Assembly (NCBI GenBank): GCA_963693315.1
Contig: OY856188.1
Location: forward strand, 250,499,394-250,563,393
DNA: 64,000 nucleotides
Source of the DNA: Diogma glabrata
Taxonomy: Eukaryota; Arthropoda; Insecta; Diptera; Cylindrotomidae
Reading direction: 5' to 3'
Made by a program: the position numbers and the translations under genes. Positions 9,464 to 20,640 of the stretch are shown here, piece after piece. How positions within the stretch are numbered: position 1 is the stretch's first letter; every line of letters begins with the position of its first letter. Under the pieces are notes generated by a model that ran no database searches, was not told the DNA's origin, and saw only the letters and a program-made list of their open reading frames with translations.

Positions 9464-10489
9464 GAAAACTATATCACCGCGCATGAAGATCGTTGTGAAA
9501 ATTAATTCATTAAATGGCTAATGGGATGCGTGATTACTGTGAAGTGTGAACGATGAATAATTGTTATTTTCGTCTTCTAATTAACACTAGCACTATGGAT
9601 TGTAAGCTTGAGATTTTGAATCCCGGGATCCTGGGATCCCGATATATTTTTACGATCCTGAAATCCCAGAATTATTGAAAGCAAATGGCGTTACTGTATC
9701 GCCATATCTGCCGGAATTAGTCAATGAGAACACGACCTCCTGTTAAAAAATAAGTTATATTAAGTTCGCATGGAGGGTTTTTATTGATTCGTAAATTTTC
9801 ATCAGTTTTTATTGATTTGTAAATTTTTTAATTGTGAAGTGTTGAAGTATTAAATATTTTTTTATAACTTTTCCTTAAAAACTTATCACTTATAGCAAGT
9901 AGTACTAGCAAACTTATAGCTTATAGCTAAAACTTAGAGCAAGTAGTGCAAGATGATACATTAGGGTTGCTGACGGATGAACTCTTTTTAGTCAGCGGTA
10001 GCATCCTAAATCTTAGTTATGGAATTTGTCTTAATGATGTCACGCAATTGGTTTCTCGAAGTAATAAACTTTCATATAACTCTATATATGTGGGCTTTAA
10101 TGCTTGAAGAAGACCATACGTCACTTGAACAATGAATATGTCCCTAGCATTTAGATTATTGGCAACCCAAATTAAGTTTTGTTGCTGCATATTTTTTAGC
10201 AAAAATATTTGCATTTTCAAGTGTAAATTTTTTTTTTTTTTTTAAAAATAATTTATTTAAAATAAATTTAATAATTTTTGGCTTTAACAACTTTTTTAAT
10301 TTACTTTTTTTTATTTCCTCCATTTTATCATGAAATATTGGACTATGCCTATGTATCTCTTTAGCTAGTCATAAGTAAACTAGAAAATCAAAGCAACTCA
10401 TTAACTCGTGGATTAACGAATGTCACGCATAAAGGAGAGGATAATCAAAATATCTGAAGTAATAAAATATTTGCAGAATGAAAACGTTG
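9464..10489. other. Non-coding stretch
   Basis: AT-rich. A short GC-richer palindromic patch sits at 9620-9645 (cccgggatcctgggatccc). No gene recognised; a 67-codon minus frame at 10017-10220 matches nothing I know. Confidence 0.35.
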
Positions 10490-10991
10490 CTTTTGTCGAT
10501 AATACATCAAACATATATTCCGGTCCAAGTGAAGCCCCATAAAAGTTTTTGTTAACGATTATTTAACGTTACATGGAGCAACACATAAGGGATGTTAAAC
10601 GGATGATTGTGCTTCTCACACTTCTGGATCATCGAGCACAGACTGCAACGCCAATGCAACTGAGAATGTGGTTCCGGTGGATTTATTAAAGGAAAACAAT
10701 TTAGAAAAATAAACTGCAACGTGACCTTAATTCAAGCTTAATACCTATACAACACTGTTTTTGTCAGAATACAACTAGATAAAACATTAAATTGGTCACC
10801 ACTATTGAAAGCGAAATAAAAATATTTCAGCAGCGTTCATAGGATATACTGGACCTGATTTGCAGCGAATGTATAATGATTACAGATTGACCATTCCACC
10901 AACAAGTGCGGAATCGGAATGTGCTTTTTCAGCCTCCGTAAATATATTTCCAAATATAAGGCTTGACATTAAATCAGTTGAAGTCTTATAA
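10490..10991 (+). pseudogene. hAT transposase, C-terminal remnant
   Basis: The frame 10881-10991 ends in a stop and encodes the hAT dimerisation signature: 'LTIPPTSAESECAFSAS' followed by 'NIRLDIKSVE', which matches the conserved P-x-S-A-x-S-E-R-x-F-S-x-x-G block of hAT transposases with R/G positions changed. Upstream 10490-10880 is possibly the decayed preceding part, but it is broken by stops and less certain. No terminal repeats found. Confidence 0.65.
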
Positions 10992-11099
10992 AATCAATGA
11001 TATTATCTGATCTATTGTGATATCAATGATATATCGGCTTTCTATTTATAACTCAACTTGGGGCTTTAGTATGAAGTAATTTTAAGCCTGTTTTATAAG

Positions 11100-11530
11100 T
11101 AACCTCGTCGATGTTGCCTGTTACTTGATGGTTTCTAACCTCATGCAGAAAGTATCATGCTGTTTTCCTTATGTCTCTAGGTGGTTCAACCTTTGATAAG
11201 GTCATTACAAGGATGTTGCACTTTGTGCAGGCCAATAGATATTGTTTAGTTAGCATTTCATTATGTTCACGGACTGGGAGTATAGCAGGCAGGTGATCTC
11301 GGTGGGCCATCAAATGACATCCTATCGCGATTCACAAAGCTGCGTTTTGTGTTGTTTGTAACTTCTTCCAGTTTGTGTCTCCAACTTGGGCTGTCCATAT
11401 GGGTGCCGCATAGATTATAATAATTTTATCCTTGCCGCATGAACTACCCGCTAGTGCTTTCGATGCATTATTCCTGTTCTTCAGTCTAGAGTTCACTTGT
11501 TGCGCATGAGCATTGAATTTAAACAGTGGG
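11100..11530 (-). pseudogene. LINE-J ORF2 C-terminal domain remnant
   Basis: The translated minus strand shows RNNASKALAGSSCGKDK, then YAAPIWTAQVGDTNWKKLQ, TTQNAALxIAIGCHLM and LPVREHNEMLTKQYLLAC. These are the conserved post-RT blocks of Jockey-clade elements. At least two in-frame stops are present, so it is a relic. Confidence 0.7.
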
Positions 11531-11702
11531 TCGAATGTTACCCCAACTGTCTCGGATTTGTTACTGTATGAATAAGTTTATGTTGTCAATGCAGATGCTT
11601 ATTGTTGTGTTTATTTCCTTTGTTCATGTGGTAAAAAGTGTAGAAGTGGATTTCCCAGTAGAAAGTTCTAATTTCCTTGTTTTGAACAAATCATTGAGAA
11701 TT

Positions 11703-11948
11703 TTAAGGTAGGTGTATAGAATATTGGTGAGTTGTTCTAAGTTGTTTTTCTGTTGCAAACACTGTGCAACCGACTGCATATGACGCGATGGTTATTCCTT
11801 CTGGTGGGGCAGGTAGGCTACTTAAGTAGAGATTAAATAATGAAGGTGAGAGAACATCGCCTTGTGGCACTCGTTGTCGTAGTACTCTCATATTGGATTT
11901 ACAGTTCTGAAACTCGACGTTTGTTTGGCGAATTCTAAGATATTGCAC
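11703..11948 (-). pseudogene. LINE-J reverse transcriptase, palm fragment
   Basis: Contains 'VPQGDVLSPSLFNLYLSSLP', the RT motif B region, followed by the catalytic-box position. The usual YADDC reads YAVGC, so both catalytic aspartates are lost. It is separated from the preceding RT block (11995-12519) by a frameshift and stop. Confidence 0.8.
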
Positions 11949-11994
11949 AACCAGCGCTTTATTATACCTTGCAAATTAATCTTTAGGATATCAT

Positions 11995-12519
11995 CTAGTA
12001 GTGCGCCACTGTGTCGAATGCTTTTGATAGGTCAAGTGCAACTAAAATTGTTCTAACACAGAGTTGTTTTTGGTTCAGACCATCACTAATCTGGTTTTGT
12101 ATTCTGTAAATAGTAGTGGTTGTACTATATGCTGTCCTAAAGTCACGTTGGTGTGCCGCCAAATTGTAAGATTCGGTTAACCGAGGTAATAGAAGCGCAA
12201 TCAGTTTTGTGACCGATGAAAGGATGAAGATCGGTCTGTAAGATTCTCCCTTTTCTTCAGGTTTTCCAGGCTTCAAGATGGGGCATATTCTTTCCGTTTT
12301 CCAGATATTTGGTATCTGTAAGGTATTTTGCGATGTGTTGAGTGTGGTAGTGAGATATTTCAGTCGTCTGGGACCAAAATGTTTAAGCATGATGGCTGAG
12401 ATTACGTCGGGTCCAATTGCTTTGGATGGCTTAATTTTCTTTATGGCATTCTCAACCTCTTCTTCAGAAAATGTGACTTCTTCCAAACGTTCAATATTGA
12501 GCTTGCGCAAATGTTTCAA
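11995..12519 (-). pseudogene. LINE-J reverse transcriptase, fingers/palm fragment
   Basis: A 174-codon frame beginning in the linker before the RT: 'TFSEEEVENAIKKIKPSKA', 'GPDVISAIMLKHFG', 'WKTERICPILKPGKP', 'ESYRPIFILSSVTKLIALLL' and 'LVALDLSKAFDTV' (motif A with the first catalytic aspartate). This is a standard RT arrangement. It ends at a stop just after motif A. Confidence 0.82.
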
Positions 12520-12596
12520 TACTAACCTAGTTGGCTTTTCATGTTTACTTTGCTTTTCAGTAAAGCCGGGAATTAATTCATGTACAACAGTAACAG

Positions 12597-12665
12597 AATT
12601 TCATACAAATTTGACAGGAAAAAATTCTGTTTCTGTAAAATTTGTATGGAATTCGGTTTCTGTTT
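12597..12665. repeat. Short palindromic insertion inside LINE-J
   Basis: gaatttcatacaaattt is matched in reverse by aaatttgtatggaattc, with an A/T- and TTTCTGT-rich centre and a following (tttctg)n run. It interrupts the LINE between the endonuclease-side linker and RT. Probably a small foldback or replication snapback. Confidence 0.5.
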
Positions 12666-13374
12666 CTGTTTCTGTTGTATTGTATGTGATTTCAAGCCTT
12701 AAAATGTGTTGAATTTTGTTGCGCATTTTCTGGGGTTTTCAGTACGGATATCATCGAAGGAGATCATGCAATTGTTGCCTGGCTGTCGAGAATAATTTAA
12801 GCCTTTTATGACCTTCCAGAGACTTTTAATTGTGCCAAAGCTTGAATCACTCACTAGCTCTCTCCATTTATTACGTTTTTGTTCCGTAACTAACTTATTG
12901 ATTTTCTTATTAAGGCCTGTAATTTTAGGATCAGCTGGATCTGCCTTGCGTATGTCGCCTCTTTTGGTTCACACAAGCTTCCTATGGAATGTTTGGTTTC
13001 ACCTTTTGTATTCTGCCGGATGGGATGAAGCGAGATCTGGCTGTATTAAAAATTGCTCTGAATTTTTTTTCCCTATGGAGGGCGTCAAGTGGTAGAAATT
13101 GTTTACTGAATTCCATTTTAGTGAAATTAGTAAAATTTCTCCAGTCTGCTTTGTTAAAATTAGTATAGGTCTTGTTATCGGATTTTATTATATTTATGGA
13201 ACGACTAAAGGTGATTATCGGCACGTTATCTGATCCTAAAGAAATATCAGTTCTCTATTCTGGCTATTGGCATTAGAGACATGCTGGCAAGGGAAATGGT
13301 TCGTTTGTGGTTCGGGATGTGGTTCGTTGAGGAAGGAGCCGTCAATTTGATCAGCAATTTTTTCACCTCGTGAA

Positions 13375-13870
13375 TTAGTGTTTAGGACCATGATGAGCAT
13401 TCGCATCTCCGAGAATTAGACAGTCTTTGGTATAAAATAAATGTCCTTTGGACGGTTCATAACCTGTATCACAGCTGCTTCCTGGTGGAATATAGATATT
13501 AACTAGAGACTGACTTATCTCCGTGTTGCCGGATTTTATTATAATGCCTAGTTGTTGTAGGTGTTTATCAGTTCCCGGTATTGCAGGCAATGTGGTTGTA
13601 CGGTAGATAACGGTTTTGTGAATGATAAAGGCAAAGCCTCTACCTTTGTCCTTTCCTCTATCCAGCCTTATAGTTTTATAATCACATTAATTATCACTAA
13701 GCTTAGATCTAACATTTAATTTGGTTTCATGAAGAACCGTGACTAGAATATTATTATTGCACATATAATTTATAATATCGTCGATCTTGTTGGTGAGACT
13801 GTTGCAATTCAGTTGCATAATTTTCACATTACTCGGAGTTTCAGGATGCGTTTTCTTTTGCATTGTGTTT
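13375..13870 (-). pseudogene. LINE-J endonuclease domain remnant
   Basis: The minus strand from ~13863 encodes NVKIMQLNCNSLTNKIDDI, then LHETKLN (ETKL catalytic motif), GRGFAFIIHKTV, QQLGIIIKSGNTEISQSLVNIYIPP and ILGDANAHHG (the GDFNxH motif with F changed to A). A stop lies near 13690. These are the successive motifs of the APE-type endonuclease of Jockey-type elements. Confidence 0.75.
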
Positions 13871-14060
13871 TGTTGCGAGCTAGTCTTGGTATGTCGACTG
13901 GATAATTAACCGCATGGCGCTATGTGAGGCTTATGTGTGGCTAAACCTGATCAGTTCTTGAGGTGACACCATTCTTTACAGGTGTTGCACTGGAAGGATG
14001 TTATGTTTGCCCTTTAAATATTTTTACATATTGAACAATGCCATGTTTTAGTTGGTTCAG

Positions 14061-17000
14061 GATTTCAGTTGTATTCCTTTCTGCCATGTTGGTGAGCTGC
14101 TACAATTCTTCTTCTTGTAGAGTTAGGATAGCAATAGAGGCTCCATTAGTTTAGCAAAAAGTGACAGCAGCGACTTCGGTCTCATGTTTATGGTATTTGA
14201 ATCGCTTGGCCAAAATTACGTATTTCTAGACTGTTAATGAAGTGGCTTAGGAGACGGATAAAATATAATTAATTGGTCCAGTATCTTTCATTTCCATTTT
14301 GAAATGCCATCTGGTTCCAGAACTTTGTAGGTTTAATTATGTTTTGCTTTAATTAATCGATTAACTTTATCTTCAGTAAGCTGTATGGTATTGTATTATG
14401 GCAACTTATGTATTCTGTTTAGTATTTATCTATGTGTTATATTCTGTTTTTAGCACTTTGTTTGTTTTTCGTTATGAGTTAGACAGTCGTTAATGGTTTC
14501 CCAAAGATTTCTTGTGGCTATACATTGCAGTTACTCTGTTCTAGGAAGGTATTACCTTTATTTATCCAGTGTGTGTTGGTTTACAAAATTTTTTATCTTG
14601 GTTGACATTTTTGGAATCTGTGGTTTACTTGTATCACTGTGACTTACTTCATCTCTTTCATCTGCCAGTATTTCAATTGCAGTAGTATGTTACTACAGCT
14701 TTTTCAGCAAGTTATGGAATAAACGTTCTTTGACGTAGAGACAGTATCTGTCATTGCTTTCAATGATGAATTGCAGACTGCCTCCCAATATTTAGTGTCA
14801 CGTTATTTACGGTTGACAATAAAGTTATCTACATTGACATTTATATTTCACTTGAATGTTGCGTTGTAGCATGAAATGCGTTATTTAACAACTTCTTCTC
14901 TATAAAACTGTTACAGTTGAGCTATAAAAACGACGTTATGCCTGGATTTGTTTGACAAATTACCCTGTTATATTTGGCATGTTGTTATGCATTACTATTG
15001 TGTTGCGAGAGCAAAACACTTCCATAAGGGACGCCAATCATTGTATATTACTAATGCCAAGTTTTTATTGAAGGCGTTATTGCATATTGATCATAATTAT
15101 ATATTGACTGGAATCAATTTTCTTCACAATTCAGAAATTTGACAAATACATTAGAATAGCTTTATTGATTTGGGTCGCTCTCTTAAAATAAAGCGGTTGA
15201 TTGAAACGATTTGGAGTAGATTGATGAGCCTTATCCAGATGCTTTCGTGTGTTTGCGTTGCAGAGAAACCTTCAATGTCAATTCTAATAGATTAAGTTTG
15301 GTTCACTGAAACATGTAAATTAAGGAGACTGAAAAAACAGGAAATGTTCAATTATCGACGAAAGAGTGGAAACAATCGGTGGAAGCCAGAAGATATAGTT
15401 GATTTATGTCAGCACTGGAGTTAATAATAGAGCCAAGGTTACAAAAAATACAGCAAATTGCATAGAATATTTTATCAAAGACACCATCAAGCTTAGTATG
15501 CCAACCAAAACCATACGACGTCGAAGCCATCAATACTTTTACCGAATTCTATGGATATCGAATTCATTGGATTGGACAACGGCAAACGAAATAAGGTCGA
15601 GTTTTTCGTTTTTTTTTCTTCCAAATATGGGTTATATTGGATAGCAAATCATCTGTAACTGCCACACCGTTTGTCATGGAATATTTATGAAGTTAATGGA
15701 TGTAACAACAAGATGTGATCACCTTTGGGGTAAACCTCACTGTAGGGTGCTAGCCGATACGATTTAAAACTTTAGCTGGTGTAGCTGCTAAGCGACTTGT
15801 ACGTCCATTATAAAACATGGCAAGGATTATATCTTCAATATTAGCTATTTTTATAAAAAAATTAAAAAAATGTAAATGGTCTAACTTTGTGAAATTCAAA
15901 TTTTCAAAATCCGACCACCGCATCTGTTGCTCCTATTGCATGGTGGAAGTTAACCTGAATTTCACACAAATCCTTTCCTCATTTTCTGCATAAAAACGTG
16001 TAGGTAAGGCGATCAAAGAGGTTTCCTCCCTAATAAACCAAAAGTTTTTGTGGCAATCTGATTATTTATTTAATTGTATTTGGCCCTAAAGACTTTGTAC
16101 TTTCGATCTTTGAACACGAATCCCTTAAATTCTCTACCATACACCATCTACTTGATATTAATAATAAATCAATTTCATATAAAAGACACAAACATAACAC
16201 AAATAAAAATTAATTATAATCAAATAAACAATTCATAATCAAAATCAATTAGCAACATAGAGCTTAAATTTTTAATATATCACCACTAAACATATATGAG
16301 GTTGGGTTGAGGTTGTTCAGTTTCGTCGTATACATATGTGGAATGTAAAAAACTATTATTTTCAGGTCGATCAATACTAATGAAAGGTGTTGTTAGTTTT
16401 ATCGATAGACAACCAGTAAGTCATAAAGGTCATGTTGTTTTCTATATCATGATAGTTTATAATTAGCATTAGATTTACGTTCTGTCTGGCAGGTATTTTT
16501 TATGGTTTAGGTCTATTTATGTTTGTTTAGCTATTTAAACTCTAGGTGGTAGCTTTAGGTTGATTAATTCAAACTCCGTAACATGTCAAAGACATAACAG
16601 CGTTGAAAAAATATTTTATGTTAATTGTGATAGAAAATTTGTTTTGTGATTATAAGACATTTGAAGAAAACAAATCATTAATTAATTATTCAAGTGTTAA
16701 GTTGTTTTATTTCTATAAATTTATACTTAAATAACATAAGGGGATTAAATTTCATAAATGATAGAATGTACAATAAATATACGAAATTTGTGGTTCAAGA
16801 CTACCTTTTTGACAATCATTTTATAATCAATATAATTTGAAAAAAAGTCTTATTGTTATACAAGAAGATACATAAAAGTTCTATAGCTCAGGGAAAGCTT
16901 TTGTTACGGATTATGTCTCTGTGCATTTTAAGGAACCATTAGGTTTAACACAATGCAAAAGTCGAACGTCCAATTAAAATCGCAATGCAGGTTTTAAATT

Positions 17001-17451
17001 ACACTCTCAGGTTTAGTCCTATAATATCGTAGTTTTAAGCATGGAAAATGGGATAATTAAACAATACTCTGGAAATGGTAGAAATCATAAAAATTAATAA
17101 ATGAAAACGCGTTCAGCTAAAATTATATTCTTTATTTATGTATTTTTCCGTTTTATAAAAATTATGACAAATAAATGTAGTTTTTCTGTTGTTTGTTTTT
17201 TGGATTTTAAAATCTTAAACAAAAACAGAGAAATACTTTTTGTTTAATGTTAATTCCAAGACTATTTATTCTGTTTTCTTATAAAATTTATGAAAACGAG
17301 CAAAAGGTATGAAACACAAAAATATCTACAATGACTTTTTATGCTTGAGAATTAGATACAATTTTTTATTTAAATTATTCATTATATGTAATAAAATAAT
17401 ATTGCAGTTTTATAATATTTGTCTCATTGTTTTTCTTTCCTTTTTTTACAG
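14061..17451. other. Long stretch without a recognised gene
   Basis: 14061-14900 may hold the decayed ORF1 of LINE-J (minus strand, weak). 15340-15830 has a plus-strand run of near-open coding sequence (around 'CQPKPYDVEAINTFTEFYGYR') broken by stops; I do not recognise it. 15840-17450 is AT-rich and contains nothing I can name. A first exon of bili could lie here, but none is evident. Confidence 0.4.
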
Positions 17452-17612
17452 TACCAACATCAAGTACAAATTATCAATCACAACTTTTAGGAAATTCGCA
17501 AGATATACAACAATCTTCGAGTTTAGTAAATAATTATAATTCAACTAATACATCAACAAATTATTCAAGTGATGCTACTACGTCAACATCGATACCAAGG
17601 CCTCTTCAAAAT
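17452..17612 (+). CDS. bili: Probable upstream exon of the FRMD8/bili gene
   Basis: A 161-bp exon with a strong acceptor (polypyrimidine tract then ttacag at 17446-17451) and a consensus donor (aat|gtaagt at 17613). It starts one base into a codon and ends on a codon boundary. The encoded ~53 residues are rich in Asn, Ser and Thr (QLLGNSQDIQQSSSLVNNYN...), an unstructured segment such as often precedes a FERM domain. The next identified exon (59964) also starts on a codon boundary, so the two join in phase. The assignment rests on splice signals, strand and phase, not on homology. It could belong to another plus-strand gene. Confidence 0.55.
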
Positions 17613-18146
17613 GTAAGTACTTTGTTTTTTTAATAACAATAAACAACTGCATATTTTATTTTGAACCAACAACAGTTATCTTCAAAGGTCTTGATCTACG
17701 ATATGGATAATTTGTTCGCTCTTTTTAACGCTATAAACGTAGTTCTTTATAAGTTAACGTCCCTTAATATCTAAAAATTTCATCCGTGAAACTATCTTTC
17801 AAACTAACCCAGAAGTGAAAATCACTAAAACTTTCACCAAACGCATTGATGTTCGATTTTTATGAAATAGTTCTGTAGTATTTAAAGCACTAAAAACTAT
17901 AAAAAAAATTAAATGAAAAGAAAGTAAGTGCAAATAAATATAAAATAATGTCATGTTTTTCACCTTCTTCAAATTGAACTAATTCACAGTTTTTTTCAAC
18001 GTTATTCTATATTCCACACCTATATTGTTTGACACCAACAGTAAAATAATACAGCAAAAAATATTCCTATCTAGAAATTTTTCGCATGAACACTACATAC
18101 TCATAACACATCAAATATTTCAATGTAATAACAATTAATAGTACAT

Positions 18147-18264
18147 TATGATGCTAGGACGTAAAGCTAAAGATTTTGGACGGATGTGGAGTTTGCAAAT
18201 CGAGGCGCTAGCCGAGATTTGCACCCACATTAAGTCCAAAATAGCTTACGTCCGTGCATCATAT
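18147..18264. repeat. Near-perfect 118-bp hairpin element
   Basis: The left half (tgatgctaggacgtaaagct, then gattttggac and gatgtgg) is the reverse complement of the right half (ccacat, gtccaaaat, agcttacgtccgtgcatca) around a GC-rich loop near 18201-18210. The right half overlaps the start of the family A repeat, and copy 1 at 229 carries only that right half. Confidence 0.75.
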
Positions 18265-18632
18265 ACTATTTTTTATTCGCCGCAAGCAAAATATTTTAAG
18301 AAAAGTTGTTTATTCTAAATTAAAATTATAAATTTTCATAAATTTTAAAATAAAAATATGTGGAACAAGTAACCTTTGAAAAAATATTTATTATTTTTCC
18401 CAAATTCTATGACAACAAATGATAACAACTATTTTAATTGGATAATGAAATTTTGAATTTGCGGGTTGCTTTGATAAAAAAATTTATTTTTCATAGAATT
18501 TAAACAAATACAAATGCTTTTTACTTTTTTGGACGTAGCTATGACGACAAAATAAATAGTTGAAAAGTGATACTTTAAAGCCGCAAATCACAGTAATAAA
18601 GTAACACTTTAATATATAGGCGAATAAAAAAA
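18238..18632 (+). repeat. MITE-like dispersed repeat, family A, copy 2
   Basis: Matches 229-636 over its whole length with a few indels: a gaaac deletion after 'gtggaacaagt' and a short deletion after 'caaatt'. Ends at the same ggcgaataaaaaa. It does not code. Confidence 0.75.
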
Positions 18633-19510
18633 ATTTTATTTACAATTAAATATTACTTTACTATTATTTACACGATTTATTGTTTACGATAAGGCGTTCC
18701 GTTTACAATCAATTTTATTCTGTCCAAAACCTTTGTTTAAATAATTATAGTATATTTTCTACAAGAGATGAAAACGTTGTTTTTTACGAAAAACGTTTTT
18801 ATCTCTTTATCTAGGAAATGCAATATTTTCTATGATAGTAATATATAATCGATATTTACTCTAAATTATAAAATGAGAAATCGACAACAAAACATTCAAA
18901 ATTCATATTTTATTTTTTCATGGCTACGTTGTTTAAAATACTTTGTAAAATTATATGAAAAACCATAGCAACTATAATTTGTTATTCTTTTTCACTAGTG
19001 AATTGACGTTTCGCATAGAAAAAATATGTAACGAGCGGTTGGTTATCGTTCAGGATTTAAAAATAATCTTCAAGTCTAGAAGATGCGAGCGCCTTGACTG
19101 GGTTCCGCCTGGTTTCAATACGTTTGTTCAAAGTTTTCTCGGCCCTTAACAAATCAGAATACACTCGAAAATTATTCTTTGAATAGGAAAAAAAGAGTGA
19201 AAAATGAATTCTGAAGACCTGATAATGATCACCCGATAATGATCACCCGATAATGAGCCATCACCATCCCTCCCATTTCTCATTCATCAGATATTTAAAA
19301 TTTGACTTACCTCCCTGATGTGATCTTAATTCCCCCGTCATCCATAAAAAAAATAACAATTCATATTGTATTATTTATTTGAATAAAAAATGTTGATAAC
19401 TAACGCATTGCATGTCAATAGGAGTACCAGGTTGATGACTAAACTCCTATAACAAATGAACTATCGTTGTTGTTTTGTCGTCTGAAAATCAGCAGAGCCC
19501 TATCAGGTTG
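18633..19510. other. AT-rich non-coding stretch
   Basis: 18748-18850 is a decayed inverted-repeat MITE (tatagtatattttctacaagaga ... tctatgatagtaatata). 19204-19252 holds about two and a half copies of 'gataatgatcacccgataat'. No gene seen. Confidence 0.45.
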
Positions 19511-19665
19511 TCCCAATAATTGTTGCAACAAAAAGAATCGTTGCACCAAAAAAACAGTTGATTGTTGATTATTTTAAATTAATCAATAAATGTTGCACCA
19601 AAAAAACAGGTGATTGTTGAATATCATATATAACTCAATAATTGTTGCATCAAAGATAAGTGTTT
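19511..19665. repeat. Diverged tandem repeat, ~50-bp unit
   Basis: Three units share tcaataattgttgcaccaaa... followed by an acag(g)tgattgttgaatat-type segment, starting near 19512, 19580 and 19632. Non-coding. Confidence 0.6.
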
Positions 19666-20029
19666 GTCATTTACCAACAAAATGTGATAACCAATAAAAT
19701 CTCGTTTATCATTAATAGAATTAAGAATGTCCCACTATTAAGACGATAGTCAATCGAAATGGCTATATAAAGGACGATATAAAGAACCACCCCAAAGGCT
19801 GTTAATATAGATGTGATCTTTATTAGTAGTACCACTATTATTGTTATTGCTGTCACTAAACTTTAACTCACTATTTAAATTATCATTTATATCATAATTA
19901 CTTTTTTCGGCAAACGGCTCTAATGCTTAACTTTACTACCGCTAGGGAGTTAGTTAAAGTCTTACTTTTTTTTACTTATAATCAAAGCGACTGTAAATTA
20001 ACTCCATTTTTATTTTATTTTATGGCAGC

Positions 20030-20268
20030 AGTAAAGTAGCTTTGTTATTTGTTATTTTGTTATTTTTTCAAACAAATTGTAGAACTATGATAACAAAAAA
20101 TAAGAAATTTATTCTGATTGGATTATGAAATTTTGAATTATTGTATGTAACTATGACAACAAAACATAACAAATAGTTTCATTGGATAATGAAATTTTGA
20201 ATTGGAGTTTGCTTTGATAAAAAATTTTATTTATACAAAATTAAATGTTTTTTTACTTTTCGGACGTA
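20030..20268 (+). repeat. Diverged relative of MITE family A, internally duplicated
   Basis: The phrases 'ctatgacaacaaaa', 'attggataatgaaattttgaatt', 'tttgctttgataaaaa' and 'tttttacttttcggacgta' follow the same order as in copies 1 and 2. A ~65-bp segment (aactatgataacaaa...gaaattttgaatt) occurs twice in tandem, at ~20085-20138 and ~20149-20203. It abuts the SINE-like repeat at 20270. Confidence 0.6.
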
Positions 20269-20271
20269 TTG

Positions 20272-20640
20272 TAATGAAGCGCTGCTTCGGTATAGATCAC
20301 CGAAGTGGCATAGCAGGCCACGTATCTAGCGAGATTGTTTTAATAGCCCCAAGCTAGCTTAAGTCCGTGGGGACGAGAATAAAATACCTGCTACTTTAGC
20401 ACAAATAGCCGTAATGTACGCGTATCGAATGATGAGAGCGGATCAAAGAAAAGCTAAGTGAAATGAGAAGACTCGGGCGACCGTCTTACGCGAAAAAAAC
20501 CGCGATCACCACGTTCAACCCCCTCTTTACATAGCATTCACTCACACACCCACACTCAGTCACACACTCGCACATACACATACACCATCATCCATACCCC
20601 CACGTAACGATGAAAGTTTTATCTTGGCTAGATTCATTTT
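20272..20640 (+). mobile_element. SINE-like repeat, copy 1, with CA-rich tail
   Basis: A GC-richer unit (20272-20530) followed by a C/A-rich tail to about 20605. The same unit is at 39732-40060. It contains tggcatagcagg, a full match to the RNA polymerase III box A consensus TRGCNNAGYNGG, and about 37 bases later agcttaagtcc, a weaker box B. The head has a stem CTTCGGT...ACCGAAG. In the other copy this stem is CTTCGTT...AACGAAG, so a base pair changed on both sides. That fits a pol III-transcribed, structured SINE RNA. No target duplication was defined. Confidence 0.55.

Larger units (their letters stand above)
11080..14060 (-). mobile_element. Jockey-type LINE relic
   Basis: Reading the minus strand from 14060 down, one meets in order: a PHD-like zinc finger (C-x2-C...C-x2-C-x2-W-C-H, about 14030-13960), an APE endonuclease start (QLNCNSLTNKIDDI, near 13830), more endonuclease (13590-13375, ending ILGDANAHH), RT fingers and palm (12519-11995, 11948-11703), and the C-terminal domain with 'YAAPIWTAQVGDTNWKKLQ' (11500-11150). 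Stops and frameshifts occur throughout. The arrangement fits the Jockey group. The 5' end is uncertain and could extend toward 14.9 kb. Confidence 0.8.

Noticed and set aside
9620..9645. BamHI/SmaI-like palindromes (cccgggatcctgggatccc) suggesting a cloning artefact
   Set aside because: Surrounding sequence continues naturally and shows no vector sequence; it looks like a natural small repeat.
10017..10220. 67-codon minus-strand frame
   Set aside because: No domain, no neighbouring frame and no splice sites; likely chance.
15348..15830. Coding-like run with 'CQPKPYDVEAINTFTEFYGYR'
   Set aside because: Broken by several stops and not matched to any family I know; too weak to annotate as a gene.
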